Notes: a model not told the origin generated them from the sequence alone. Positions 1-5,459 are shown, numbered from the stretch's first letter. The stretch: 6,607 nt of DNA from an archaeon (GCA_020057445.1 JAGVFV010000199.1:1-6607), one strand, 5' to 3'. Program-made: numbers and translations.

Positions 1-89
1 AAAAAATTCAATGGAGTGAACATCAAGACAAGACAAAGAAAAACAAATCCTCCAAAAATCCAGGCAAACACCTTGAATCTCTTATCCAC
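1..89 (-). CDS. N-terminus of an unidentified membrane-anchored protein (partial, runs off left edge)
   Basis: On the minus strand a frame stays open from a stop codon at 114-116 to the left edge. Its only plausible initiator near the 5' end is a GTG at 89-87. Read from there it gives 29 residues: a basic start (MDKRFK) followed by a strongly hydrophobic stretch of about 22 residues rich in Phe, Leu, Val and Gly, then TPLNF at the edge. That is the shape of a signal anchor or first membrane helix. A TATA-like element centred 27.5 bp upstream (113-120) fits a leaderless or near-leaderless mRNA, and an AGGGAG six bases before the GTG could act as a ribosome binding site. It is divergent from rpsB. 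Family and function cannot be told from so short a piece. Confidence 0.62.
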   Translation of the reverse strand, partial: MDKRFKVFAWIFGGFVFLCLVLMFTPLNF

Positions 90-112
90 ACCACACTCCC
101 TGCAATACCTTG

Positions 113-129
113 TTTATATAGTTTTATAT
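113..129 (-). promoter_or_regulatory. TATA element(s) for the left-edge membrane gene
   Basis: Read on the minus strand there are two AT-rich boxes: TATATAAA (120-113) and GATATAAAA just upstream (about 130-122). The first is centred 27.5 bp from the GTG at 89, the same spacing seen for radB and other genes here. The second would place the transcript start near 98-100 and keep the AGGGAG motif in the leader. Confidence 0.5.
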
Positions 130-136
130 CGTCACC

Positions 137-144
137 TTTATAAA
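137..144 (+). promoter_or_regulatory. Distal candidate TATA box for rpsB
   Basis: TTTATAAA is a textbook archaeal TATA box on the plus strand. It would start transcription near 165-168 and give rpsB a leader of about 92 nt that includes the hairpin at 180-198. It lies back-to-back with the minus-strand boxes at 113-129. Confidence 0.45.
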
Positions 145-179
145 CCCTCCTCTATTCTCCTCGTCTATTACCGACAGTA

Positions 180-198
180 CCTGCATTACTTGTGCAGG
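180..198 (+). other. Small hairpin in the candidate rpsB leader
   Basis: CCTGCA (180-185) and TGCAGG (193-198) are perfect inverted repeats around a 7-nt loop. A second, weaker pair, CTGCC (206-210) and GGCAG (226-230), follows. If the distal promoter at 137-144 is used, both would lie in the S2 mRNA leader. A regulatory role is only a possibility. Confidence 0.35.
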
Positions 199-215
199 AC
201 GATTGCTGCCTGAGG

Positions 216-224
216 TCATAAATA
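216..224 (+). promoter_or_regulatory. Proximal candidate TATA box for rpsB
   Basis: TCATAAATA closely matches the box used by the GNAT gene (AATAAATA, 5452-5459). Its centre lies about 39 bp before the rpsB ATG, which predicts a leader of about 12 nt just able to hold the TGGAGA ribosome binding site at 248-253. Confidence 0.5.
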
Positions 225-247
225 CGGCAGACATCCTAAAATGGTAA

Positions 248-253
248 TGGAGA
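248..253 (+). promoter_or_regulatory. Ribosome binding site of rpsB
   Basis: TGGAGA lies six bases before the ATG at 260. It supports that start over the out-of-frame ATGs at 241 and 247. Confidence 0.5.
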
Positions 254-259
254 CATAAA

Positions 260-862
260 ATGGCAGAAGATGAATTACTCGTACCAAACGACGAATACCT
301 CAAATCAGGAATCCACATCGGAACAAAGTTCAAGACCAAGCACATGGAGAACTTCATCTACAAGACCCGCGCAGACGGACTCTCCATCCTCAACATACAA
401 CAGATCGATGCGCGAATCCGCATCATGGTCAAGATGCTCGCCCACTACGCGCCAGAAGACATCATCGTCGTCTCACGACGCGAAAACGGCTGGAAAGCAA
501 TCAGCCTCTTTGGAGAACTCACCGGCGCAAAGATATTCGCAGGACGATACCCTCCAGGCATCCTCACCAACACCGACCTTCGCGACTTCATCGAAGCAAA
601 GATACTCATCGTCACCGACGTCTGGCCTGACCGAAACGCAGTCAATGACGCGCTCTCGATCGGAATTCCCGTCATCGCCCTTTGCGACACGAACAACCAG
701 CCAAACAACGTCGACCTTGTCGTCCCGTGCAACAACAAGGGAAAGAAATCGCTCGGACTGTTGTTCTTTCTCGTCACGAAAGGATACATGGAATCACGAG
801 GCATGATCAACCCAGGACAGGCATTCACCCACACCATGGATGATTTCGCAGGGGAAGAGTAA
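260..862 (+). CDS. rpsB: 30S ribosomal protein S2 (uS2), archaeal type
   Basis: A structural protein of the small ribosomal subunit, 200 residues, the usual archaeal length and shorter than the bacterial protein of about 240. Recognisable S2 signatures run in order: the N-terminal YLKSGIHIGTKFKTK (residues about 14-28), FIYKTRADGLSILNI with the DGL common in archaeal S2, VVSRRENGWKAISLF (about 71-85), GRYPPGILTN, the VTDVWPDRNAVNDA segment, the highly conserved IPVIALCDTNN, and VDLVVPCNNKGKKSLGL near the C-terminus. The tail is acidic (DDFAGEE). The ATG at 260 is preceded by a ribosome binding site and gives the expected N-terminus. In many archaea rpsB follows rpl13, rps9 and rpo genes; here its upstream neighbour is divergent, so it stands apart from that cluster. 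Codons often end in C, as expected for a highly expressed gene in this genome. Identification is firm. Confidence 0.97.
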   Translation: MAEDELLVPNDEYLKSGIHIGTKFKTKHMENFIYKTRADGLSILNIQQIDARIRIMVKMLAHYAPEDIIVVSRRENGWKAISLFGELTGAKIFAGRYPPGILTNTDLRDFIEAKILIVTDVWPDRNAVNDALSIGIPVIALCDTNNQPNNVDLVVPCNNKGKKSLGLLFFLVTKGYMESRGMINPGQAFTHTMDDFAGEE

Positions 863-864
863 AT

Positions 865-872
865 TTTATAAA
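865..872 (+). promoter_or_regulatory. TATA box for the 56-residue membrane protein gene
   Basis: TTTATAAA begins three bases after the rpsB stop codon and is centred 40 bp before the ATG at 909. That predicts a transcript start near 895 with a leader of about 14 nt starting at the ribosome binding site. The small gene can therefore be expressed independently of rpsB. Confidence 0.6.
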
Positions 873-895
873 CGCCAAGCGTGGAAATCTCTCCA

Positions 896-903
896 GAGAG
901 GTG
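896..903 (+). promoter_or_regulatory. Strong ribosome binding site deciding the start at 909
   Basis: GAGAGGTG lies five bases before the ATG at 909 and matches the archaeal anti-Shine-Dalgarno sequence. It rules out the longer frame that would begin at 840 inside rpsB. Confidence 0.7.
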
Positions 904-908
904 TCAAT

Positions 909-1079
909 ATGGCAAGCAAACAATTCCATAAGAGCATCAGGCTCCTTGTAATAGTGCTCCTGATCATAGGAGTCATCGCAACAACGATGATGAAGAACCA
1001 ATTCGACCTCTTCGACTATGCGGTCGCCTTGGCACTCATCTACATCATCTGGAGAACACCACTGGAATATGCGAAGTAA
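909..1079 (+). CDS. Small two-helix membrane protein, 56 residues, unrecognised
   Basis: The protein begins with a short basic segment (MASKQFHKSIR). A hydrophobic helix of about 16 residues (LLVIVLLIIGVIATTM, about 12-27) follows, then a polar turn (KNQFDLFD) and a second hydrophobic segment (YAVALALIYIIW, about 37-48), ending in RTPLEYAK. This fits a helical hairpin in the cytoplasmic membrane, with both ends cytoplasmic by the positive-inside rule. I do not recognise the family. It has its own TATA box and a strong ribosome binding site, so it looks genuinely expressed despite its size. It follows rpsB at 46 nt and faces radB tail to tail. No function can be assigned. Confidence 0.78.
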   Translation: MASKQFHKSIRLLVIVLLIIGVIATTMMKNQFDLFDYAVALALIYIIWRTPLEYAK

Positions 1080-1088
1080 TTTTTTTTT
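1080..1088 (+). terminator. T9 run, likely archaeal terminator
   Basis: Nine consecutive T residues start directly after the TAA of the 56-residue gene, as expected of a U-rich archaeal terminator. The run extends into the stop codon of the convergent radB gene (1087-1089). Confidence 0.7.
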
Positions 1089-1767
1089 ATTTCTTCACTT
1101 CCTCAATCCCATCATTCACGATCCTGAAAGTCAAGGATTTCCCGTCAGGTATCGACCTGTGCTTTCTCACGACGAGCTTTCGCGTCCCGTCCTCGTTCCT
1201 CATCACCTCGAGCAGGCACTTGCTGCCGTACTTGATGACGTCACCTCCCACCATGAATACCTTCTCACGATCCTCAAAATCAGTATACACCTGATTCGTA
1301 AGCAGGATCGGGATCTTCTTCTTCCTTGCAATCTCAACCAAGAACGAGATCTGCACGCCGAGTTCCTTATTCACGTCAAAGGCGTTCTTCGTCTTTCCCA
1401 CCTCCAACCGGTAGAGATGCGCGACAGAATCAAAGACGATGAGGCAGACCTGGTCAGTGACGAGCTTCTTCAACCGCTCAAACACGCGCTTCTGCTCATC
1501 GAAATTCACAGGATTAAGAAATACCATCTGTTTAAGCACGTCATTATATTGCGGCGTCATCTGCTTCAACCGCTCTACGCTGAATCCGCCATCGCTGTCA
1601 ATATAGATGATCTTCTTATCAGGAGGGACATGCACGCACGCGAGCAGGCAAAGAACGGTCTTTCCAGCTCCCGCAGGGCCAAAAATGGTCGTCACCGTAT
1701 CCTTCTCATACCCGCCGTCCAAGAGCCTGTCCAGCTCCTTGCTTCCTGAACTCAACAAGTCCACCAT
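1087..1767 (-). CDS. radB: RadB, archaeal RecA/Rad51-family recombinase paralogue
   Basis: RadB is an archaeal paralogue of RadA/Rad51 that binds ATP and DNA and assists homologous recombination. Work on other archaea supports a mediator-type role alongside RadA and the Hjc resolvase. This copy has 226 residues, typical for RadB, and consists of the RecA core without RadA's N-terminal helix-hairpin-helix domain. It opens with the family's SSGSKELDRLLDGG segment (6-19), followed by Walker A GPAGAGKT (30-37), IIYIDSDGG (53-61), Walker B VCLIVFD with Asp113, LLTNQVY (155-161, DNA-binding loop region), GGDVIKYGSK, and the C-terminal KHRSIPDGKSLTFRI typical of RadB. The ATG at 1767 lies 27.5 bp from a TATA box, which suggests a leaderless mRNA. 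It is convergent with the 56-residue gene with only 7 nt between stop codons, and lies 33 nt downstream of the 157-residue gene. Confidence is high on the family. Confidence 0.95.
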   Translation of the reverse strand: MVDLLSSGSKELDRLLDGGYEKDTVTTIFGPAGAGKTVLCLLACVHVPPDKKIIYIDSDGGFSVERLKQMTPQYNDVLKQMVFLNPVNFDEQKRVFERLKKLVTDQVCLIVFDSVAHLYRLEVGKTKNAFDVNKELGVQISFLVEIARKKKIPILLTNQVYTDFEDREKVFMVGGDVIKYGSKCLLEVMRNEDGTRKLVVRKHRSIPDGKSLTFRIVNDGIEEVKK

Positions 1768-1790
1768 GCTTAACTGATAAAGAAGTAGTC

Positions 1791-1798
1791 TATAAATA
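1791..1798 (-). promoter_or_regulatory. TATA box of radB (leaderless promoter)
   Basis: On the minus strand TATTTATA is centred 27.5 bp before the radB ATG. The transcript should therefore begin at or within a few bases of the start codon. It sits in the 33-nt gap after the upstream gene's stop codon, so radB has its own promoter even if it is also read through from upstream. Confidence 0.65.
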
Positions 1799-1800
1799 CT

Positions 1801-2274
1801 TTATTCCTCATCTTCCGCATCTTCTTCGGACTCTTCAAACATCTTACGCGCCTTCTTCTCCTGCTTCACTTCAGCATTCTTCCCATTCGCCACATCAAAC
1901 ATGGTCCGAAGTCCCTGCTCCAGCGTCGACGGGTCCGCGATCCTGCTGTGCGTGTACGGAAAAATGATCCATTTTTCGCCAAGGTCCAGGTTCACGAAAA
2001 TCAGGCAAAGATTCGGCATCTCCGAAAATTCTTTCCAGTGGCTGATGACAAATTTGAAGTTCTCTTCCACATTCTCTACGCAGATTCCCTGAACCTCTCC
2101 GCTTTTTGCACGGACAATGCAGTCCTTGCCGCACGAGGAAGACACCAGATACTTCACTGTCTTTCCTTCATACACTGCGACCAGCAGATTCCCTTCCACC
2201 TTCACTTCCTTCAATCGCTGATCCATCTGATCCTTCCACCGCAAGAAGTTCTTCAGCCAATCAACGAGTTCCAT
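1801..2274 (-). CDS. Unrecognised 157-residue soluble protein with acidic tail, next to radB
   Basis: I do not recognise this family. It has no signal peptide or membrane helix. An N-terminal charged helix (ELVDWLKNFLRWKDQMDQRL) is followed by alternating strand-like segments: NLLVAVYEGKTVKYLVSS (29-46), a pair of cysteines (Cys48 and Cys52), VQGICVENV, then NLCLIFVNLD (88-97) and EKWIIFPYTHSRI (100-112). The likely helix STLEQGLRTMF and a low-complexity acidic end (EESEEDAEDEE, 147-157) complete it. The alpha/beta pattern and the W-x4-PYTHSRI segment look like a conserved core, possibly nuclease-like or nucleic-acid-related, but no catalytic motif is certain. The start overlaps the end of the upstream membrane-protein gene by 14 nt and has a GGTG ribosome binding site, so the two are probably translated from one mRNA. 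The gene lies 33 nt ahead of radB. Confidence 0.82.
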   Translation of the reverse strand: MELVDWLKNFLRWKDQMDQRLKEVKVEGNLLVAVYEGKTVKYLVSSSCGKDCIVRAKSGEVQGICVENVEENFKFVISHWKEFSEMPNLCLIFVNLDLGEKWIIFPYTHSRIADPSTLEQGLRTMFDVANGKNAEVKQEKKARKMFEESEEDAEDEE

Positions 2275-2731
2275 GCTTCACCTTCACAACAAATGGTATT
2301 GCGTAAGGCCCCAAAAACGCGAGCACCAAGAGAAAATGATCAATATCAGTCATTGCACCCTTGAACGCATACCCGAACAAAAGCAAGGAACCGATGATAA
2401 GCACGCCGCACGCAATCACTGCACGGATAGGGTGCTGATGATCGTGCTCTCGCAATAATGACGAGAACAGCATGCCAAATGCGATCCCAGTCAATGCAAG
2501 GATCCCTGCAATCGACGCATCAGAGATAATTGCGATCAACGGCAAGAACGCATAAGATACGCCGGCATTCGTTGCCAGCGCCAAAAAGACCAACAGCCAA
2601 AAGATGAATTGATCCAACAGCCTCTGTCCTCCGTCCTTCTCTTTTTCAAGCTTCAAGAATTTCAGCCGGACATGGCCTATCTCTTCAGCTGTCCATCCTT
2701 TCTTATGCAAGACCTGCTCATTCACATGCAT
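2261..2731 (-). CDS. Four-helix integral membrane protein, 156 residues, unrecognised
   Basis: The soluble N-terminus (residues 1-40, with KKGWTAEEIGHVRLKFLKLEKEK) is charged and probably helical. Four hydrophobic segments follow: about 42-68 (FIFWLLVFLALATNAGVSYAF onward), 73-93 (SIAGILALTGIAFGMLFSSLL), 102-123 (IRAVIACGVLIIGSLLLFGYAF) and 132-151 (HFLLVLAFLGPYAIPFVVKV). The loop after helix 2 is rich in His and charge (REHDHQHP). I do not recognise a family. The start at 2731 is chosen because a good TATA box lies 26.5 bp upstream. The frame could be extended to 2845, but that would put the promoter inside the gene and add a non-protein-like Trp/Ser/Cys-rich stretch. The 3' end overlaps the next gene by 14 nt. 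The protein could anchor or work with the 157-residue partner, but this is only inferred from coupling. Confidence 0.8.
   Translation of the reverse strand: MHVNEQVLHKKGWTAEEIGHVRLKFLKLEKEKDGGQRLLDQFIFWLLVFLALATNAGVSYAFLPLIAIISDASIAGILALTGIAFGMLFSSLLREHDHQHPIRAVIACGVLIIGSLLLFGYAFKGAMTDIDHFLLVLAFLGPYAIPFVVKVKHGTR
2278..2284 (-). promoter_or_regulatory. Ribosome binding site of the 157-residue gene
   Basis: On the minus strand AAGGTGA stands about four bases before the ATG at 2274, inside the last codons of the upstream membrane-protein gene. With the 14-nt gene overlap this points to translational coupling. Confidence 0.55.
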
Positions 2732-2753
2732 ACCGGTTTTCGAAAGAAAGAGA

Positions 2754-2761
2754 TATATAAA
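2754..2761 (-). promoter_or_regulatory. TATA box of the four-helix membrane protein gene
   Basis: On the minus strand TTTATATA is centred 26.5 bp before the ATG at 2731, preceded by a purine-rich GGTAAAG that could be the BRE. No ribosome binding site precedes the ATG, consistent with a leaderless mRNA. Confidence 0.7.
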
Positions 2762-2768
2762 CTTTACC

Positions 2769-2848
2769 CTGCTAATGGTGACTGACCACAGCCAACTATT
2801 ACTGCAAACAGAACGCGGCCAACAGTGACTGCTAACCCAGCTCACTGT
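2769..2848. repeat. Imperfect 27-bp tandem repeat and inverted repeat between gyrA and the membrane gene
   Basis: Two copies of a 27-bp unit (about 2784-2811 and 2811-2838) match at 19 of 28 aligned positions. They share the core blocks (A/G)GCCAAC (2790-2796, 2817-2823) and ACTGC (2801-2805, 2828-2832). CTGCTAA occurs at 2769-2775 and 2829-2835, and GTGACTG at 2778-2784 and 2825-2831. A perfect 7-bp inverted repeat (2822-2828 with 2842-2848) adds a hairpin. The array lies directly upstream of the membrane gene's promoter and downstream of the gyrA stop codon. It could be an operator array or a transcript-end structure. No T-run follows it on the minus strand, so a classical terminator is not evident. 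Confidence 0.4.
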
Positions 2849-2873
2849 GAACAGAATACAGGCGGATGGCTCG

Positions 2874-5318
2874 TCATTGCTCTCCCGTCACCACTTCATT
2901 CCCTGTCTCATTCTCAAACTTCGTCCCCGAAACAACACGATCCCCCGCTTCCAACTTCATGATACGCATGCCTTGCGTATTCCTTCCGATAGTTGAGATT
3001 CCCTTGCTCTCCACGCGGATCGCAATGCCGTTCTTACTCATAAAAATAAGCTCCTCATGGTCATTCACAGCCATTATAGTGACCACTTTCCCGTTCCGAT
3101 CGCTACAGATGATGTTCCGAACACCGCTCCCGCCCCTATTCGTCAGACGATACTCACTGACAAGCGTCTTCTTCCCATACCCATTCTCAGTCACGGTCAA
3201 GATATTATCCTCATCACCCACAATCATCATCCCGATAACAGCATCCTCTCCCTTCACCTTCACGCCCCGGACACCCTTGGAATTCCTCCCCACCTGACGA
3301 ATGCTCTTATCCTTGAACTTCACCGCATTGCCATTCCTCGTCCCGATAAAGATATTCTTTGTCTCATCAGTCACCGCAACTCCCCGAAGCTCATCACCTT
3401 GCTCCAAGTTAATGGCAATGATGCCTCCCTGCCTTGGCCGAGAATACGCCATGAGCTCTGTCTTCTTGATGATGCCTTTCTTAGTCGCCATCACGAGCTG
3501 CAAGCCCTCCTTGAACTCCTTGACCGGGATGATTGACGTGATCTTTTCCTTCTCAGGAAGTTCGATCAGGTTCACGATCGCCTTACCCTTCGCATATCTT
3601 GTCGCCTCAGGAACCTTATACACCTTGATCCAATGCACCATGCCCTGGTCAGTGAAACACAGCAGGAAAGAATGCGTGCTTGCCACAAAGACGCGCTCGA
3701 TAAAATCATTCTCGTCAGGCGTAAGCCCGATGATCCCTTTGCCCCCGCGCCTCTGCACACGGTAGGTCTCGATAGGCATCCTCTTTATGTACCCGTTATT
3801 CGTCAGCGTGATGACCTGCTCCTCTTCCTTGATCAGGTCCTCAAAGTCCATCTCGACTTCCTCATCCTCTATCCTTGTCTTTCTGTTATCGCCGTACTTC
3901 TCTTTTATCTCCTGCAATTCTTTCTTGATGATGTCAAGGATCCTCTGCTCTGACGAAAGGATCTCCTGCAATTCCTTGATCAAGTTCAGCAGGCTCTTGT
4001 GCTCCTCGCGAAGCTTCTCCTGCTCAAGCGCAGTCAAGCGTGATAGACGCATATCCAATATCGCCTTTGCCTGCTTCTCAGAAAGCGTATACTTCTCCAT
4101 CAAGGTATTTTTTGCAGCCTCCGCATCCTTTGCCTTCTTCAAGAGCTCAACTATCGGGTCAATATGCTCCAGACAGATGATGAGCCCCTGAATGATATGA
4201 TCCTTCTCCTCAGCCTGCCTGAGGTCAAATGCGGTTCTCCTTCGCACCACCTCTTTCCTGAAATCGAGGAACTCGACCAAGAGCCCTCGAAGAGAAAGCG
4301 TCTTTGGCTCACCGCGCACAATACTCAAGAAAATTATACCGAAAGAACTCTGCGCCCTCGTCGTATTCAACACCTGATTCTTTACAATCTCAGGAACAGT
4401 ATTTGTCCGCAAGTCAAGGACAACCCTGACACCTTCCTTATCAGACTCATCACGAAGGTCGGAAACTCCCTCTATCCTCTTCTCGCGGATATTATCAGCG
4501 ATCTCTGACACGAGCTCGGCCTTATTCACCTGGTACGGGATCTCCTTGATGACCAGGCACTTCTTCCCCTTCTTCTCCTCAACATCAATCACAGAAGAAA
4601 TCACCGCCTTTCCCCGTCCTGTCATGTACGCTTCGACAATCCCCTGCTTGCCTGAAATGATCCCTCCTGTCGGAAAATCAGGGCCCTTGACGAATTCCAT
4701 CAAGTCAGGAATGGATGCCTGCGGATTATCAATAAGCAGGATCGCACCCTCGCACACCTCACGCACATTATGCGGAGGGATGTTCGTCGCCATGCCGACA
4801 GCGATACCTGACGAACCATTAATCAACAGATTCGGGATCTTCGACGGAAGGACCACAGGCTCCTTCAATGACCCATCGAAATTATCGACAAAATCAACAG
4901 TGTCCTTATCTATCTCACTCAAAATCTCCTCAGAAATCTTCGCAAGCTTGGCCTCAGTGTACCTGTACGCTGCAGCATTATCCCCGTCGACCGATCCAAA
5001 ATTTCCCTGCCCAAAAATCAACGGATAACGCAAAGAAAACGTCTGCACCATCCGCACAAGAGCATCATACACCGACTGGTCACCATGGGGATGGAACTTA
5101 CCAAGCACATCTCCGACGATCCTTGCACACTTCACAAAAGACTTATTATAATGAAAACCAGAAAGATTCATGCTATGCAAGATGCGCCTATGCACCGGCT
5201 TCAATCCATCCCTGCAATCAGGAAGCGCGCGACCGACAATGACTGACATAGCGTAATCAAGATACGCACGCTTCATCTCATCCTCAATCACCTGAGGGAC
5301 AATATGCTCTCCTTCCAT
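2874..5318 (-). CDS. gyrA: DNA gyrase subunit A
   Basis: The cleavage and rejoining subunit of the A2B2 type IIA topoisomerase that introduces negative supercoils using ATP bound by GyrB. It has 814 residues from the ATG at 5318, near the usual 800-870. The N-terminal signature YLDYAMSVIVGRALPDCRDGLKPVHRR (19-45) leads into the winged-helix domain, HPHGD (76-80), and GQGNFGSVDGD before RYTEA, whose Tyr120 is the catalytic residue. A long coiled coil with the C-gate (about 380-475) follows. The C-terminal pinwheel begins near 490 and carries the GyrA box QRRGGKG (522-528), which marks GyrA rather than ParC and is needed for DNA wrapping. Six blade-type repeats are visible; there is no long acidic tail. 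Gln81 occupies the E. coli Ser83 position, while Asp85 keeps Asp87. No gyrB is adjacent. Gyrase in archaea is generally held to be of bacterial origin. The frame extends upstream to 5396, but the family alignment starts at 5318. Confidence 0.98.
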   Translation of the reverse strand: MEGEHIVPQVIEDEMKRAYLDYAMSVIVGRALPDCRDGLKPVHRRILHSMNLSGFHYNKSFVKCARIVGDVLGKFHPHGDQSVYDALVRMVQTFSLRYPLIFGQGNFGSVDGDNAAAYRYTEAKLAKISEEILSEIDKDTVDFVDNFDGSLKEPVVLPSKIPNLLINGSSGIAVGMATNIPPHNVREVCEGAILLIDNPQASIPDLMEFVKGPDFPTGGIISGKQGIVEAYMTGRGKAVISSVIDVEEKKGKKCLVIKEIPYQVNKAELVSEIADNIREKRIEGVSDLRDESDKEGVRVVLDLRTNTVPEIVKNQVLNTTRAQSSFGIIFLSIVRGEPKTLSLRGLLVEFLDFRKEVVRRRTAFDLRQAEEKDHIIQGLIICLEHIDPIVELLKKAKDAEAAKNTLMEKYTLSEKQAKAILDMRLSRLTALEQEKLREEHKSLLNLIKELQEILSSEQRILDIIKKELQEIKEKYGDNRKTRIEDEEVEMDFEDLIKEEEQVITLTNNGYIKRMPIETYRVQRRGGKGIIGLTPDENDFIERVFVASTHSFLLCFTDQGMVHWIKVYKVPEATRYAKGKAIVNLIELPEKEKITSIIPVKEFKEGLQLVMATKKGIIKKTELMAYSRPRQGGIIAINLEQGDELRGVAVTDETKNIFIGTRNGNAVKFKDKSIRQVGRNSKGVRGVKVKGEDAVIGMMIVGDEDNILTVTENGYGKKTLVSEYRLTNRGGSGVRNIICSDRNGKVVTIMAVNDHEELIFMSKNGIAIRVESKGISTIGRNTQGMRIMKLEAGDRVVSGTKFENETGNEVVTGEQ

Positions 5319-5368
5319 TTTCTCGTCTAAAACCCCGTCGAAAAATACACTAAAAAGAAAGACAGCTC

Positions 5369-5376
5369 CTTTATAA
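5369..5376 (-). promoter_or_regulatory. TATA box of gyrA
   Basis: On the minus strand TTATAAAG is a good TATA box centred 54.5 bp before the gyrA ATG, predicting a leader of about 28 nt without an obvious ribosome binding site. A weaker box, GTATTTTTC at about 5340-5348, sits about 26 bp from the ATG and would give a leaderless mRNA. The choice between them is open. Confidence 0.5.
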
Positions 5377-5395
5377 GCATTGCGGTCGAAAAACA

Positions 5396-5437
5396 CGTTT
5401 AAACGGGCTCAGAAGGCGGAAAACAAGGCTCTGAAGG
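5396..5437. promoter_or_regulatory. Palindrome and 21-bp-spaced direct repeat between the divergent gyrA and GNAT promoters
   Basis: CGTTTAAACG (5396-5405) is a perfect 10-bp palindrome. It is followed at once by GGCTCAGAAGG (5406-5416) and GGCTCTGAAGG (5427-5437), which differ at one of eleven positions and start 21 bp apart, two turns of the helix. The repeats end 15 bp before the GNAT TATA box and lie upstream of the gyrA TATA box on the other strand. This arrangement suits an activator or repressor binding one face of the DNA. It is inferred from layout only. Confidence 0.4.
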
Positions 5438-5451
5438 AATTACAAAAAGCT

Positions 5452-5459
5452 AATAAATA
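5452..5459 (+). promoter_or_regulatory. TATA box of the GNAT gene (leaderless promoter)
   Basis: AATAAATA is centred 26.5 bp before the ATG at 5482, with a purine-rich AAAAAGC just upstream as a possible BRE. This spacing chooses the 5482 start over the in-frame ATG at 5380. Confidence 0.6.

Noticed and set aside
16..213. Plus-strand frame of 65 codons at the left edge
   Set aside because: It is antisense to the membrane-anchor gene, runs through the promoters, and has low-complexity Tyr/Leu-rich sequence without a ribosome binding site.
124..234. Minus-strand frame from an ATG at 234 giving a 36-residue product ending GGFIKVTI
   Set aside because: The ending looks protein-like, but the frame lies across the divergent promoter region, its stop overlaps a TATA element, there is no ribosome binding site, and it resembles no family I know.
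241..258. Five-codon upstream frame (ATG at 241, stop at 256-258) just before rpsB
   Set aside because: It is too short to support. It contains the rpsB ribosome binding site and is probably coincidental.
1018..1749. Plus-strand frame of 243 codons
   Set aside because: It is an antisense shadow of radB, which has unambiguous Walker motifs. Its product is His/Leu/Arg-rich as expected of a shadow frame.
2732..2845. N-terminal extension of the four-helix membrane protein
   Set aside because: The extension would enclose the TATA box at 2754-2761 and the repeat array, and encodes an unlikely Trp/Ser/Cys-rich leader.
3057..5242. Several long plus-strand frames opposite gyrA
   Set aside because: All are antisense shadows of a full-length, motif-complete gyrA.
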